Source: Micromonospora sp. DSM 45708 (lineage in GTDB: Bacteria > Actinomycetota > Actinomycetes > Mycobacteriales > Micromonosporaceae). Taken from it: a DNA stretch of 64,000 bases. The notes beneath the pieces were generated by a model. The model searched no databases and had not been told where the DNA came from. It worked only from the letters and a program-made list of their open reading frames with translations. Both the position numbers and the translations under genes were made by a program. Shown here in pieces: positions 26,256 to 33,988 of this stretch. The stretch lies in assembly GCF_039566955.1 (NCBI RefSeq), contig NZ_CP154796.1, forward strand, positions 806,001 through 870,000, given 5' to 3'. Each line of letters opens with the position of its first letter. Position 1 is the stretch's first letter.

Positions 26256-26663
26256 ATGGCCCCACCGCCGGCATCTCTTCCGTCCGACGTCGAGGCGCGA
26301 CTCGCCCGCGAGCGGAACGTCTGGCTGTGCACGCTGCGTCCGGACGGCTCCCCGCACGTGACGCCGGTCTGGTTCGTCCACGCCGACGGCGTCTGGTGGG
26401 TCGGTTGCGAGGCCGGCAGCGTCAAGGCCCGCAACGTGGCGGCGGACCCACGCGTCTCCCTGGCCCTGGAGAACGGCGACGCCCCGGTCGTCGCGGAGGG
26501 CGACGCCCGGTCGCACCACGGCGTCTTCCCACCCGCCGTCGTCCGAGCGTTCGCCGACAAGTACGCGGGCTGGGACATCCGGAAACCGGTCACGCCGGAC
26601 GGGGCACGGGTCCTGCTGGAGATCCCGGTCCGGCGGTGGCTGCTCGCCGGCACCGCACGCTAG
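26256..26663 (+). CDS. PPOX/FDOR split-barrel flavin- or F420-binding protein
   Basis: A 135-aa single-domain pyridoxamine 5'-phosphate oxidase-like fold. 'NVWLCTLRPDGSPHVTPVWFVHADGVWWVGCEAGSVKARNVAADPRVSL' is the usual nucleotide-binding half. Actinobacterial relatives of this size are mostly F420-dependent (FDOR-B) reductases, but FMN-type members look alike. Divergent from the hydrolase gene. Confidence 0.83.
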   Translation: MAPPPASLPSDVEARLARERNVWLCTLRPDGSPHVTPVWFVHADGVWWVGCEAGSVKARNVAADPRVSLALENGDAPVVAEGDARSHHGVFPPAVVRAFADKYAGWDIRKPVTPDGARVLLEIPVRRWLLAGTAR

Positions 26664-26741
26664 CGCCTCGGACCTGCGGGCATCTCATGTGCGCGCCGGT
26701 CGTGGTAGACCGGTACGAGAGTCCGGACGGGGAGGACGACC

Positions 26742-27326
26742 GTGGAACAGCGTGCCTTCTGGCTCGACGAGAACTTCGATCGGGAGCGCGGTGCCGACGG
26801 GCGCGGTCGCTTCGAGAACGAGGTGCTCCGGCGTAGCGATGAATTCGCCGCCACGTGGGGTGACATCGCGCCGGTCGCCTTCGCCGCGACGGCCTGGCGG
26901 CTCGCCACCGGGCTGACACCCGGCTACGTCCGCTGGCACCGGCGGATCGTGTCGGCGACCTGCGCGCCGAGCCCGTGGGACGGCAGCCTGATCGGTGCCG
27001 TGTCGGTGGTCTCCCGGTGGCCGGCCGAACTCACCTGGACCCGGCAGTGGCAACGCGACCGGGGATGGCGGGACTGGCCGCAGGTGTTCGGCCAGTACAC
27101 GACGCCGACCGACCAGGACCTGACGCGCAGCCCGCACCTGCGCGCCATGGTGCAGGTGGATGCGCCGATCCCGCTCGGGGACCTGCCGCCCGCTCCCGAC
27201 GGCCCGGAGGATTCCGTGGCGTCCGCGGCCCGGCGGGCGGTCGTCGTGCTGACGCGGGAACTCAACGAACTGCTCGGCCCGGTGATCGGTCAACTGGAGG
27301 CCGGCGTGCCGGCGAAGGGTGCCTGA
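26742..27326 (+). CDS. hypothetical protein
   Basis: A 194-aa soluble protein, Trp-rich in the middle ('WTRQWQRDRGWRDWPQVFGQY') with a helical C terminus. No family recognised. GTG start with GGGGAGGA upstream supports expression. It sits at the beginning of the accessory-looking stretch 26.7-29.9 kb. Confidence 0.6.
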   Translation: MEQRAFWLDENFDRERGADGRGRFENEVLRRSDEFAATWGDIAPVAFAATAWRLATGLTPGYVRWHRRIVSATCAPSPWDGSLIGAVSVVSRWPAELTWTRQWQRDRGWRDWPQVFGQYTTPTDQDLTRSPHLRAMVQVDAPIPLGDLPPAPDGPEDSVASAARRAVVVLTRELNELLGPVIGQLEAGVPAKGA

Positions 27327-27354
27327 CCCGTCCTGAAACGGGGCCGGCCGTCGG

Positions 27355-27804
27355 TCAGTCCGGCCTGGGGGCGAAGGGATTGCGGCGGGGTTGCCGCAGC
27401 TCACGGTCCGCCGCGCAGAGGTGGCTCCAGGCGGCGCCCGCCACCGAGGCCAGATCCGGCAGCGCGCTGCCCCACCTCGGCACGCGGTCGCCGACCTGGT
27501 CGAGATAGCGCTGGTAGACCACCATCTCGCGGTACCGTCGGTCGTGCCGCCAGAGCGCGTACGGCTGCTCGCGCAGCCACCCGCAGGCCGCATCGCCCTC
27601 GGCGATCAGATCCGCGGTCGGCGGCAGCGTTCGAAGCGGCTCGTCGCTCTGCCGGTCGCCGTACTGCCGGAGGCGGGCCAGGTAACCGTCCTCGTCCCGA
27701 GGATGGGTGACATGGACGCCGAGGACGGTGAGCGGTACGGCGAGCACGCCGGCCACCGCGAGTCCCAGCACCGTACGCAGGTGCCTGCGTGTGCGGCTCC
27801 GCAT
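27355..27804 (-). CDS. exported protein, possibly DUF732-like
   Basis: A 149-aa protein with an Arg-rich N terminus and one hydrophobic segment (about 12-30) that is either a signal peptide or anchor. The middle 'DGYLARLRQYG...ADLIAEGDAACGWL' weakly resembles the DUF732 pattern of small secreted actinobacterial proteins. Two Cys in the exported part could form a disulfide. TATCAT ends 6 nt before the ATG; leaderless. Confidence 0.58.
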   Translation of the reverse strand: MRSRTRRHLRTVLGLAVAGVLAVPLTVLGVHVTHPRDEDGYLARLRQYGDRQSDEPLRTLPPTADLIAEGDAACGWLREQPYALWRHDRRYREMVVYQRYLDQVGDRVPRWGSALPDLASVAGAAWSHLCAADRELRQPRRNPFAPRPD

Positions 27805-27855
27805 GCGGCGATGATAGGTCGAGACGATCGCGCCCGCGGACCCCGAGGATCCTGT

Positions 27856-28128
27856 ATGTCGACCGAACCGGAGCCGGGCCTGGCGCCCGAGCACGTGGGA
27901 CCCCGTCATACCTTGGACGAGCCGATCATGATGACGGTCGACGGGCAGGAGTTTCGGGTCAGAAGGCGGGTCGGGCGGCCCGCCGCCTACGACTTCGACT
28001 GGTTGAGTGGGCCGCACGACTACGGCTTCACCAGCTCCGGACCGGCGATGACCCGGGCGGAGATGGAGGCGGCCATCCGCGCCTTCCTCCGGGACATCGA
28101 CCCGGTCACCGGCTACCTGCGGGAGTAG
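27856..28128 (+). CDS. small hypothetical protein
   Basis: A 90-aa soluble protein ('HTLDEPIMMTVDGQEFRVRRRVGRPAAYDFDWLSGP', then an amphipathic helix 'TRAEMEAAIRAFLRDID'). No family recognised. It is convergent with the small GntR regulator gene 17 bp away. No clear RBS precedes the ATG. Confidence 0.5.
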   Translation: MSTEPEPGLAPEHVGPRHTLDEPIMMTVDGQEFRVRRRVGRPAAYDFDWLSGPHDYGFTSSGPAMTRAEMEAAIRAFLRDIDPVTGYLRE

Positions 28129-28145
28129 CGGTCGCACTCTCGGGA

Positions 28146-28382
28146 TCACGACTCCCAGGCGACGTAGGTGCCTCGATGCGGAACGGTGACGACCAGGCCA
28201 CGCTCGCGTAGTAGTGCCACCGCTTGCCGAGCTGTTCCCCGGGCGATGCCGTACGTCTGCTGGATCTGAGACTCGCTCGGGATCGGCTTCCGAGGTTCCA
28301 GCTTCCCCGCTTCGATCTGCTTCGCGATCAAATCCGCCACCTGGACGTACAGCGGCGTGGGGGAGAACGGATCGACGCTCAT
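28146..28382 (-). CDS. minimal GntR-family regulator
   Basis: A 78-aa protein that is just the GntR winged helix: 'PLYVQVADLIAKQIEAGKLEPRKPIPSESQIQQTYGIARGTARQAVALLRERGLVVTVPHRGTYV'. It has no effector-binding domain, so DNA binding may be controlled by dosage, a partner or proteolysis. AAGGTGA precedes the ATG. It is divergent from two small genes, and their shared promoter region holds inverted repeats it could bind. Similar small GntR proteins (KorSA type) control actinomycete integrative elements. Confidence 0.82.
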   Translation of the reverse strand: MSVDPFSPTPLYVQVADLIAKQIEAGKLEPRKPIPSESQIQQTYGIARGTARQAVALLRERGLVVTVPHRGTYVAWES

Positions 28383-28398
28383 GACGTCACCTTCCCTG

Positions 28399-28461
28399 TA
28401 CGTCTCTAGACGACTTGCTCCCGCTACGTCTATGGACGTACAGGACGTACAGGTCTACCTT
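28399..28461. promoter_or_regulatory. divergent promoter with putative GntR operators
   Basis: TACGTC-TATG-GACGTA (28425-28440) is a perfect 6-4-6 inverted repeat. TACGTC-TCTA-GACGA (28399-28413) is a near copy, and a half site GACGTA recurs at 28444-28449. The first overlaps TGGACG (28433-28438), which with TACCTT (28456-28461) at 17-bp spacing forms the likely promoter of the rightward genes. Binding by the adjacent GntR protein is inferred. Confidence 0.6.
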
Positions 28462-28493
28462 CGGGGTGGGAGTCCAAACCTCCGGAGGTAGCC

Positions 28494-28670
28494 GTGGGGC
28501 GGTACGTCAAGGAAGACGATGAGCCACCCTTCGACATCCAGATCGCCTGGTACACGCTCGATCACCATCGTGCGCGGGGCAGGTGTGGCAGGTGTCGCGA
28601 AGGGTGGTGCCCGGTCGTCGTGGTGGCTGTCGCCCGCATCCGCGCGTGGCGGAAGGCCAAGAGGGCGTGA
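28494..28670 (+). CDS. 58-aa Cys-containing small protein
   Basis: GTG start with GGAGG 5 nt upstream (28484-28488). The protein begins 'MGRYVKEDDEPPFDIQIAWYT' and has the cluster RCGRCREGWCP (three Cys, possible metal site) and a basic C terminus. Its stop overlaps the next start (GTGA). Too short for usual gene finding; the RBS, coupling and promoter make it likely real. No family recognised. Confidence 0.6.
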   Translation: MGRYVKEDDEPPFDIQIAWYTLDHHRARGRCGRCREGWCPVVVVAVARIRAWRKAKRA

Positions 28671-28933
28671 GCGGCTTCAAGGCAGGCGACCTGCTGCACG
28701 TCACGCGAGCGGCAGGCCCTCAGTTCGTGCGGCCGTTCGACTTCCGCCTCATCCGTGCCCTGGACTGGACGACCTTCGACGGCTGGATCTGGCTGGACGG
28801 CTACCAGCTCGACGAGCGAGGCGACGCCGTCGCCCGGCGGTCGATCTTCGTGATGCAGGGTGGCTTGAGGCCCGGCTGGATGCGCACCTTTAATCCGGCC
28901 GGGGATAACCCGGCCGGATGTCCAAAGGAATGA
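28667..28933 (+). CDS. 88-aa small protein coupled to the Cys-rich gene
   Basis: Begins 'MSGFKAGDLLHVTRAAGPQF' and contains 'RLIRALDWTTFDGWIWLDGYQLDERGDAVARRSIFVMQGGL', a compact strand-rich pattern. GTGA overlap with the preceding gene. The last 15 residues are encoded by a 10-bp stem hairpin and its flanks, which suggests that the gene runs into a terminator or that its natural 3' end was replaced. Function unknown. Confidence 0.58.
   Translation: MSGFKAGDLLHVTRAAGPQFVRPFDFRLIRALDWTTFDGWIWLDGYQLDERGDAVARRSIFVMQGGLRPGWMRTFNPAGDNPAGCPKE
28894..28918 (+). terminator. hairpin inside the 3' end of the 88-aa gene
   Basis: TCCGGCCGGG (28894-28903), loop GATAA, CCCGGCCGGA (28909-28918): a perfect 10-bp stem lying before the stop codon at 28931-28933 and just before the convergent gene at 28934. 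It may terminate both. Confidence 0.6.
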
Positions 28934-29854
28934 TTAGTCGCGCACCCGTACGACGCAGTACGTGGTGTCGGGAGTCGCCGGTACGGACAACCGCGCGTTG
29001 ACCGCGTACAGGCTTGAGCCGAAGGAAACCACAGCCGACGGCTCGTCGAGGTCGCAGTCACGGATCACGTCGACCGGCGTGGCCCGGGTGAGCTGCTCGT
29101 TGAGACGGAACTTGGCGATCACGTTGTTCCGGTTGCGCACCACGTACAGCGTGCGCCCCCGGAGCAGGAGGCCGTCGCCGTTGGCGACCGACACGCCGCC
29201 CGTGCTGATCCGGGCGGCCATGCCCGCGCGGGGGTCGAAGCAGTAGAGCCGGCCGGTCCTGGCCTGCACCACGATGAGCTTGCCCGCCGAGGCGGCGACG
29301 ATGCCGGTGTTGCAGGCGTCGGGGTCACCGAGCCCGGCCGGCAACGGCAGCGCGCGTACGCCCGACTGTCCGGGCAGCGACCCGTGGCGGCCGAACTCGA
29401 CGCAGTAGACCTTGGCTTTCTCCGAGTCGGTGAAGAACACGGCCTTGTCCGTGGCGGCAACGCCGTCGATGAACCCACCGCCGAAGTCGTACGTCGCCAG
29501 GCATTCGCCTGTCGACTCACGGTAGACGGCCGCGCCGCCCATCTTGCCGCAGGCCGCCCAGATCCGGCCCCGTTCGACGGCCAGCCCCGTCGCCTGGGTG
29601 CCGGCCACCGGCGGCACGAGCAGCATCCCGTGACCGGTGCGCAGATCGGCGCACCAGATACAACCGTCGGCCATGGAGCTGACGTAGATCTTCGTGCCGG
29701 TGCCGCGGGCGATGCCCTCCGGGCAGAACCCGTTCGGCAGGTTGATCACCGAGGGATATCGGCCGTTCCCGGGGTGGGCTGATGCCGGAGCCGCGCCGAT
29801 GGCGACCCCGACGGGCGCGGCAACGGCCGCGGCCAAGAGCGTTCGTCTGTGCAC
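28934..29854 (-). CDS. secreted beta-propeller (SMP-30/superoxide dismutase-annotated type) protein
   Basis: A 306-aa exported protein. The N terminus 'MHRRTLLAAAVAAPVGVA' is a signal peptide with twin Arg (possible Tat substrate), cleaved after 'ASA'. The rest is repeats of strand-rich blades ('GTKIYVSSMADGCIWCADLRTG', 'GRTLYVVRNRNNVIAKF'), as in SMP-30/gluconolactonase-like and NHL propellers. Homologues are often mislabelled superoxide dismutase; no metal site is evident. GTG start with AAGGAGC 6 nt upstream. It lies between the GntR module and tRNA-Arg. Confidence 0.75.
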   Translation of the reverse strand: MHRRTLLAAAVAAPVGVAIGAAPASAHPGNGRYPSVINLPNGFCPEGIARGTGTKIYVSSMADGCIWCADLRTGHGMLLVPPVAGTQATGLAVERGRIWAACGKMGGAAVYRESTGECLATYDFGGGFIDGVAATDKAVFFTDSEKAKVYCVEFGRHGSLPGQSGVRALPLPAGLGDPDACNTGIVAASAGKLIVVQARTGRLYCFDPRAGMAARISTGGVSVANGDGLLLRGRTLYVVRNRNNVIAKFRLNEQLTRATPVDVIRDCDLDEPSAVVSFGSSLYAVNARLSVPATPDTTYCVVRVRD

Positions 29855-30093
29855 TGTCGTGCTCCTTCGCTAGGCGACTGAACACATATATGGATACCTG
29901 TGGATCAAATGCCGGAGCCACCTCACCATTGCGGGACGAGTGGCTGCACGGAACGCGTGTGGCGAACCTGCTGATCGCCGCCGCCGGCGGAGCTGCTGGC
30001 AAGGTGGGCCACATCGGGCGGGGGCGGCAGCCGGGCTGCGGGACTCGCACCACGGACAGCTCCACGCGGCTCGATCGGAGCGAGAAGGAGCGG

Positions 30094-30166
30094 TGCGCCC
30101 GGCAGGATTCGAACCTGCGGCCTTGGGATTAGAAGTCCCCTGCTCTATCCGCTGAGCTACGGGCGC
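30094..30166 (-). tRNA. tRNA-Arg (anticodon TCT)
   Basis: Acceptor stem GCGCCCG/CGGGCGC, D-arm with 'TAGCTCAGCGGATAGAGCA', anticodon loop CTTCTAA giving TCT, and T-arm with GTTCGAATCC. 73 nt including discriminator A. The 3' CCA is not encoded (ACCG follows). It reads AGA codons, which are rare in this genome. Its 3' side faces the accessory patch 28.1-29.9 kb. Confidence 0.96.
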
Positions 30167-30335
30167 GCGTCGACGATCGTCGCGCCAAGAGGGTACCGCC
30201 GGCCCTGGCCCGGCCGGGGGTACGGGTCTGCGCGTCCACGTCGCCGCCCAGCGTGCCATGCCGGTGCCCAGCCCGGCATCCCCGTTCCGGCGGGTCCCGG
30301 CCCGGCGACCGCACCTCGATCCGTACCCTCGGCGG

Positions 30336-31070
30336 ATGCTGCTCGACCAGGACACCGAAAACGAGATCATCTTCGCGCTGTGCCAGCACCTCGGACGGGC
30401 CATCCTGCCCGTCTCCGGGGCGACAGGACCCGGGGCTCCGGCCGGCACGGTCGGTACCGCGTTCTTCTACAGCGAGCTGGTCGGCGCCACCGCCGACGGG
30501 GAGATCGCGCACGAGTGGCTGCTCACCGCCGACGCGCTCACCGACCGGGCGTACGGGGAGATCGGGCTGCGGCCCAGCGTCACCGATCCGGCCGAGGGCG
30601 CGGACGAGCCGATCGAGCTGACCGGCTTCGCCGACCACTGGCTGCACCTGCCGGAGCTGGGGTTGGCCGCGATGCCCACCGGTGGGCTGCACGGCTACGC
30701 CGACGACCGGGGCTGGCGCTGGCGTACCCAGCAGGTGACCGAGGCGGTCGCCGCGCCGGCCGACGCGGTGGCCCGGATCGGCGCGACGCCCGGGTCGGCG
30801 TTCGTGCTGGCCCTGGGCGTCGCCGACGACGGGTCACGCCCGTTGGAGGCGGTGGCCGAGCGGGTCGCCCGGCACGGCGACGCGGTGCGGGTGACCAGCG
30901 AACTGCCCGCCGGGTACGTGGGCGCGCCCGTCTTCGCGGTCGAGGCCGGGCCGGACGGCGGGCCGGTGCCGCGCTGCCTGGGTGTGCTGCTGCCGGCCCA
31001 CGACGGCGGGCATCCGGTCGCCACGTTCGACCGGATCCGGTCCGCGCTCGTCGAGGTCGTCGACGGCTGA
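30336..31070 (+). CDS. conserved hypothetical protein, possible trypsin-like fold
   Basis: A 244-aa soluble protein. 'GTAFFYSE...EWLLTADALTD' and 'GAPVFAVE...CLGVLLP' recall strand pairs of trypsin-like peptidases ('GTGFFV..YLLTA.HV', 'GMSGAPV'), but no catalytic triad is clear. Function unknown. Start ATG 30336 rather than 30258 because TACCCT ends 6 nt upstream (leaderless). Confidence 0.62.
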   Translation: MLLDQDTENEIIFALCQHLGRAILPVSGATGPGAPAGTVGTAFFYSELVGATADGEIAHEWLLTADALTDRAYGEIGLRPSVTDPAEGADEPIELTGFADHWLHLPELGLAAMPTGGLHGYADDRGWRWRTQQVTEAVAAPADAVARIGATPGSAFVLALGVADDGSRPLEAVAERVARHGDAVRVTSELPAGYVGAPVFAVEAGPDGGPVPRCLGVLLPAHDGGHPVATFDRIRSALVEVVDG

Positions 31071-31098
31071 CCGGTTCGGCGGGGCCGCGCCGAGCCGG
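31071..31098. terminator. hairpin between convergent genes
   Basis: A 10-bp stem with one G-U pair (31071-31080 with 31089-31098) begins immediately after the stop of the gene ending at 31070 and precedes the convergent hydrolase gene. Confidence 0.6.
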
Positions 31099-31126
31099 CG
31101 ACGGGAGGGTCGGGTCGGTCGCCGGT

Positions 31127-32152
31127 TCAGCCCTCGGCGGTGGCGTCGGCCGGCTCGTCGGCCGGCCGGCGCGGGGCCGGCGGCGCGGCCTCCGGCTCGG
31201 TCGGGCCCACCCGGAGGAAGCCCTCTGCCCACCGCCCGACCTCCGCGAAGACCTTTTCGCGTACGGCGGGACTGGAGAGCGTGAGGTCGTGCAGCCCGCC
31301 GTCGAAGCGGGCCAGGGTGACGTGCCGGCCGAGCCGGGGCGCCCACCGCACCATGTGCTCCACGTCGAGCACCGCGTCGGCACCGGTGGCGCTGTCGTGC
31401 CACTTGGTGCCCCGGAAGGTGCGGGTGGAGCAGGCCAGCAGCACCGGCACCGGGATGCCCAGCCCGGCCCGGAGCCGGCGCTGGCCGGTGCGGATCGCGT
31501 TGAGCCAGCCGGCCCGGACCGGGAACCCGGCGAGCGGCTTCCACTCCAGGTCGTAGCGCCACTCGCCGCGGTGGTCGGCGTGCAGGCTCTCGCCGTACAC
31601 GGTGCCGAGCCCGAACGGCAGGATGCGCTGCGGCGCCCGACGGCCCAGGCGGGAGACGGCGGCGGCGAGGGGTCGACGGACCAGCCAGGGGGCGTTGATG
31701 TCGAAGAAGGGACTGTTCAGCACGATGCCGTCGACTAGGCCGGCGTCGCGGCGGGCGTCCGCCCAGAGCGAGATGATCAGGCCGCCGGTCGAGTGGCCCA
31801 TGGCGAGGAGCGTCTCGTGCCCCTCCTCGGCGCGGATGATCTCCGCGGCGGCGTCCAGCTCGGGGAAGTAGTCGCTCAGGTCGCGGCAGAAGTTCGGCGT
31901 CTGGTGCGGCAGCAGGCTGCGGCCGTATTTTCGCAGGTCGAGGGCGTAGAAGTCCCAGCCGCGCTCGGCGAAGAAGTCGGCCACGTGGGTCTGGAAGAAG
32001 TAGTCGACGAAGCCGTGCACGTAGAGCACGGCGCGGCCGGTCGGGCGGTCGGCCCGCCGGCGGACCAGGGTCGCGACCACCGGTCCCTCGTCGTCGGTGC
32101 CCAACTCGATGGTGCGCCGCTCGTAGGGTGCTCCCAGCACGTCCGGTTCCAC
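31127..32152 (-). CDS. alpha/beta hydrolase (serine aminopeptidase S33-like)
   Basis: A 341-aa monoglyceride lipase-like alpha/beta hydrolase. 'VLYVHGFVDYFFQTHVADFFAERGWDFYALDLRKYGRSL' is the S33/Hydrolase_4 N terminus, GHSTGG the nucleophile elbow, 'DVEHMVRW' near the acid region and 'FDGGLHDLTLS' the His region. The C-terminal 30 residues are Pro/Glu/Ala-rich. GTG 32152 is selected because TACCGT ends 7 nt upstream and no RBS is present (leaderless). Confidence 0.87.
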   Translation of the reverse strand: MEPDVLGAPYERRTIELGTDDEGPVVATLVRRRADRPTGRAVLYVHGFVDYFFQTHVADFFAERGWDFYALDLRKYGRSLLPHQTPNFCRDLSDYFPELDAAAEIIRAEEGHETLLAMGHSTGGLIISLWADARRDAGLVDGIVLNSPFFDINAPWLVRRPLAAAVSRLGRRAPQRILPFGLGTVYGESLHADHRGEWRYDLEWKPLAGFPVRAGWLNAIRTGQRRLRAGLGIPVPVLLACSTRTFRGTKWHDSATGADAVLDVEHMVRWAPRLGRHVTLARFDGGLHDLTLSSPAVREKVFAEVGRWAEGFLRVGPTEPEAAPPAPRRPADEPADATAEG

Positions 32153-32200
32153 GACCGCGACGGTACGCCGCCGAGCTACCCGGCGGTAGGGGTGCGAGGC

Positions 32201-32272
32201 GGGCCCCTTCTTGACGCATTCGGTAGAGGAAGGGCCCCCGCTTAACAGCTCTGTTAAGCGGGGGCCCTTCCT
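32201..32272. repeat. dispersed hairpin repeat, copy A, with 22-bp perfect palindrome
   Basis: 32227-32248 and 32251-32272 are perfect 22-bp inverted repeats around CT. The adjoining 20 bp TTGACGCATTCGGTAGAGGA (32211-32230) matches a second copy at 50300-50319 in 18 of 20 positions, with GGGCCCC blocks on both sides in each. The element sits between the hydrolase start and the hibernation-factor gene. Confidence 0.85.
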
Positions 32273-32319
32273 TGCACCAGGGCGCGCGCGGCGGCGGGGT
32301 GCGGGCGGCACAGCGGAAC

Positions 32320-32745
32320 TCAGGCGGTCTCGGCGTCCTCGCGCTCGGCGTCCTCGTGCTCGCCGACCTGGAGCGGGACGGCCGCGGGCTGCTCCGTCGG
32401 GCGCAGGTGCTTGTTGCTGCGCGGCTCCTGCCGGGTCTTCGCGTCGTTGAGCTTGCGGCGCAGGTCGTCCCGGACGTCGTTGAGCGCGGCGTGCAGGTCC
32501 TCCTCGGTCGAGGTGGTCACGATCTTCTGCCGGCCGGCGACCCAGCACTCCAGGGTCACCTTCTGGCCCCGGGCCTCGCGGTCCTTGACCGACACCTCCA
32601 GCTCGGTGGCATCGGCGTGGAAGCTGGCGAGCCGGGCGTCCAGCGTCCCGAACTGCTCGGCGATCCAGTTGCGGTCGCCCTGGGAGAACCCGGCGCCGAC
32701 GCGCAGGCACTCGGCCACGGTCGCGGGGTTCGCCACGGCGCTCAT
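32320..32745 (-). CDS. HPF/RaiA-like ribosome-associated protein
   Basis: A 141-aa protein with a RaiA/HPF-like beta-alpha-beta-beta-beta-alpha layout: 'EQFGTLDARLASFHADATELEVSVKDREARGQKVTLECWVAGRQKIVTTSTEEDLHAALNDVRDDLRRKLNDAKTR'. Such proteins bind stalled 70S ribosomes in stress. It lacks the C-terminal dimerisation domain of long HPF and ends in an acidic tail, so it may be a short or divergent member. Start ATG 32745 has GAGG 8 nt upstream; a longer TTG frame to 32817 is less likely. Confidence 0.75.
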   Translation of the reverse strand: MSAVANPATVAECLRVGAGFSQGDRNWIAEQFGTLDARLASFHADATELEVSVKDREARGQKVTLECWVAGRQKIVTTSTEEDLHAALNDVRDDLRRKLNDAKTRQEPRSNKHLRPTEQPAAVPLQVGEHEDAEREDAETA

Positions 32746-32926
32746 CGCGCTGCCTCGCGGACGTCTCGGAGAAGCATCGGCGCTCCCTTTCTCTCGGTTG
32801 ATCAAGTACTTACCCAACCGGCGTGCTTCCGGAACGCCCCGCGCCGGTCACTTTCCGATCATGTGCCGCCGCAGGTCGACGCCGTAGGGGCCATCGGCCT
32901 AGCAGACCGGGACCTTGATCAGGCGG

Positions 32927-32954
32927 TTGTCCACAAGGCGGTCCGTCATCCACA
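32927..32954 (+). promoter_or_regulatory. two DnaA boxes upstream of the SSB gene
   Basis: TTGTCCACA (32927-32935) equals the actinobacterial DnaA-box consensus. TCATCCACA (32946-32954) is a second, weaker box 19 bp downstream in the same orientation. They lie about 80-105 bp before an ssb-type start codon. Use as a DnaA-controlled promoter or titration site is inferred. Confidence 0.5.
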
Positions 32955-33031
32955 GGCGTGGGCCGGCGGGTGGTCCGGGCGGCCCGGCCCGGCCCACGCT
33001 CTCCCGGACAAGCCGATCCCTGGGAGGGGCG

Positions 33032-33877
33032 ATGTTCGATACCTACGTCACGATCGTCGGCAACGTGCTGACCGCGCCGGAGTGGCGGCGGACCACGCAG
33101 AGCGGCACGCTGGTGGCCAACTTCAAGGTCGCCTCGACCGCGCGCCGGCTCGACCGGGACAGCGGCCGTTGGGTCGACGGCAACAGCCTGCGGGTCCGCG
33201 TCAACTGCTGGCGACGCCTGGCCGAGGGGGTGGCCGCCTCGGTGGCGGTGGGCGATCCGGTGATCGTCGCCGGCCGCCTCTACACCAGGGACTGGGTCGA
33301 CGAGGCCGGCACCCACCGCACGCTCTACGAGCTGGAGGCGGTCGCGGTCGGGCACGACCTGTCCCGGGGACGGTCGCGTTTCCTGCGCAACCAGCCGCGT
33401 GCGGCCACCAGCTCGGTCGAGGACGCCGATGCGGAGCAGCGGGTGCACGGCGAGGCGACCGAGCCGGTGCCCGACGCGCAGGCACCGACCCGGTTCGACG
33501 ACCGGCGGTTCGACGACGACTTCCCGCCGCCGGAGTTCGCGACGGCGCGGGTCGGCCTCGCCGGCTCGCTGGACCGGGTGGTCGAACTCGACCCGTTCGA
33601 CGACCGGCCCGCCGACCCGGGGACCGGCGACGGCACGCGGCCGGGCGGCCCGACCGGTGGTGGGGACGTCCGGCCCGGTGGACCGGAGGCGGGGGAGGAG
33701 GACGAGTTGGCCGCCGAGGAGGGGGACGAGCCGGCCCCGGCTGAGGACGACGAGTTGGCCGAGGTCGAGCTGCCGGTCGACGACGGGACGGCCGGCGCGG
33801 GGTCGGGCGCTGCGCGGTCGGGTGGCGCGGCTGCCTCGGGCCGTCGCGGCCGGCGGCGTACGCCGGTGCCCGCCTGA
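33032..33877 (+). CDS. single-stranded DNA-binding protein paralogue
   Basis: A 281-aa protein with an N-terminal OB-fold (about 1-110: 'YVTIVGNVLTAPEWRRT...VANFKVAST...FWR-like CWRRLAEGVAASVAVGDPVIVAGRLYTRDW'). A long acidic, Gly/Pro-rich linker follows, and the protein ends 'RRGRRRTPVPA'. The canonical acidic DDDIPF tip that recruits repair partners is missing and the end is basic. So this is a specialised SSB (as in transformation- or sporulation-linked paralogues), not the housekeeping one. ATG has a strong RBS GGGAGGGG. Confidence 0.85.
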   Translation: MFDTYVTIVGNVLTAPEWRRTTQSGTLVANFKVASTARRLDRDSGRWVDGNSLRVRVNCWRRLAEGVAASVAVGDPVIVAGRLYTRDWVDEAGTHRTLYELEAVAVGHDLSRGRSRFLRNQPRAATSSVEDADAEQRVHGEATEPVPDAQAPTRFDDRRFDDDFPPPEFATARVGLAGSLDRVVELDPFDDRPADPGTGDGTRPGGPTGGGDVRPGGPEAGEEDELAAEEGDEPAPAEDDELAEVELPVDDGTAGAGSGAARSGGAAASGRRGRRRTPVPA

Positions 33878-33900
33878 GCCTCCGGCCGTGCAACGGGGAC

Positions 33901-33929
33901 GCGGGGTGGTGGCGGCGTCGCCACCCCGC
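33901..33929 (+). terminator. terminator after the SSB gene
   Basis: GCGGGGTGG (33901-33909) pairs with CCACCCCGC (33921-33929), with an 11-nt loop that can itself extend the stem. Confidence 0.65.
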
Positions 33930-33988
33930 GGCACGGTCCGCCCGCGCCACCGGATGCGGCTAGGCTGGCCGGCCGGAGGTGGTGACGG

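Noticed and set aside
33930..33988. Cobalamin riboswitch before cobD
   Set aside because: The space is too short and no B12-box-like sequence was found here or before the other cob genes.
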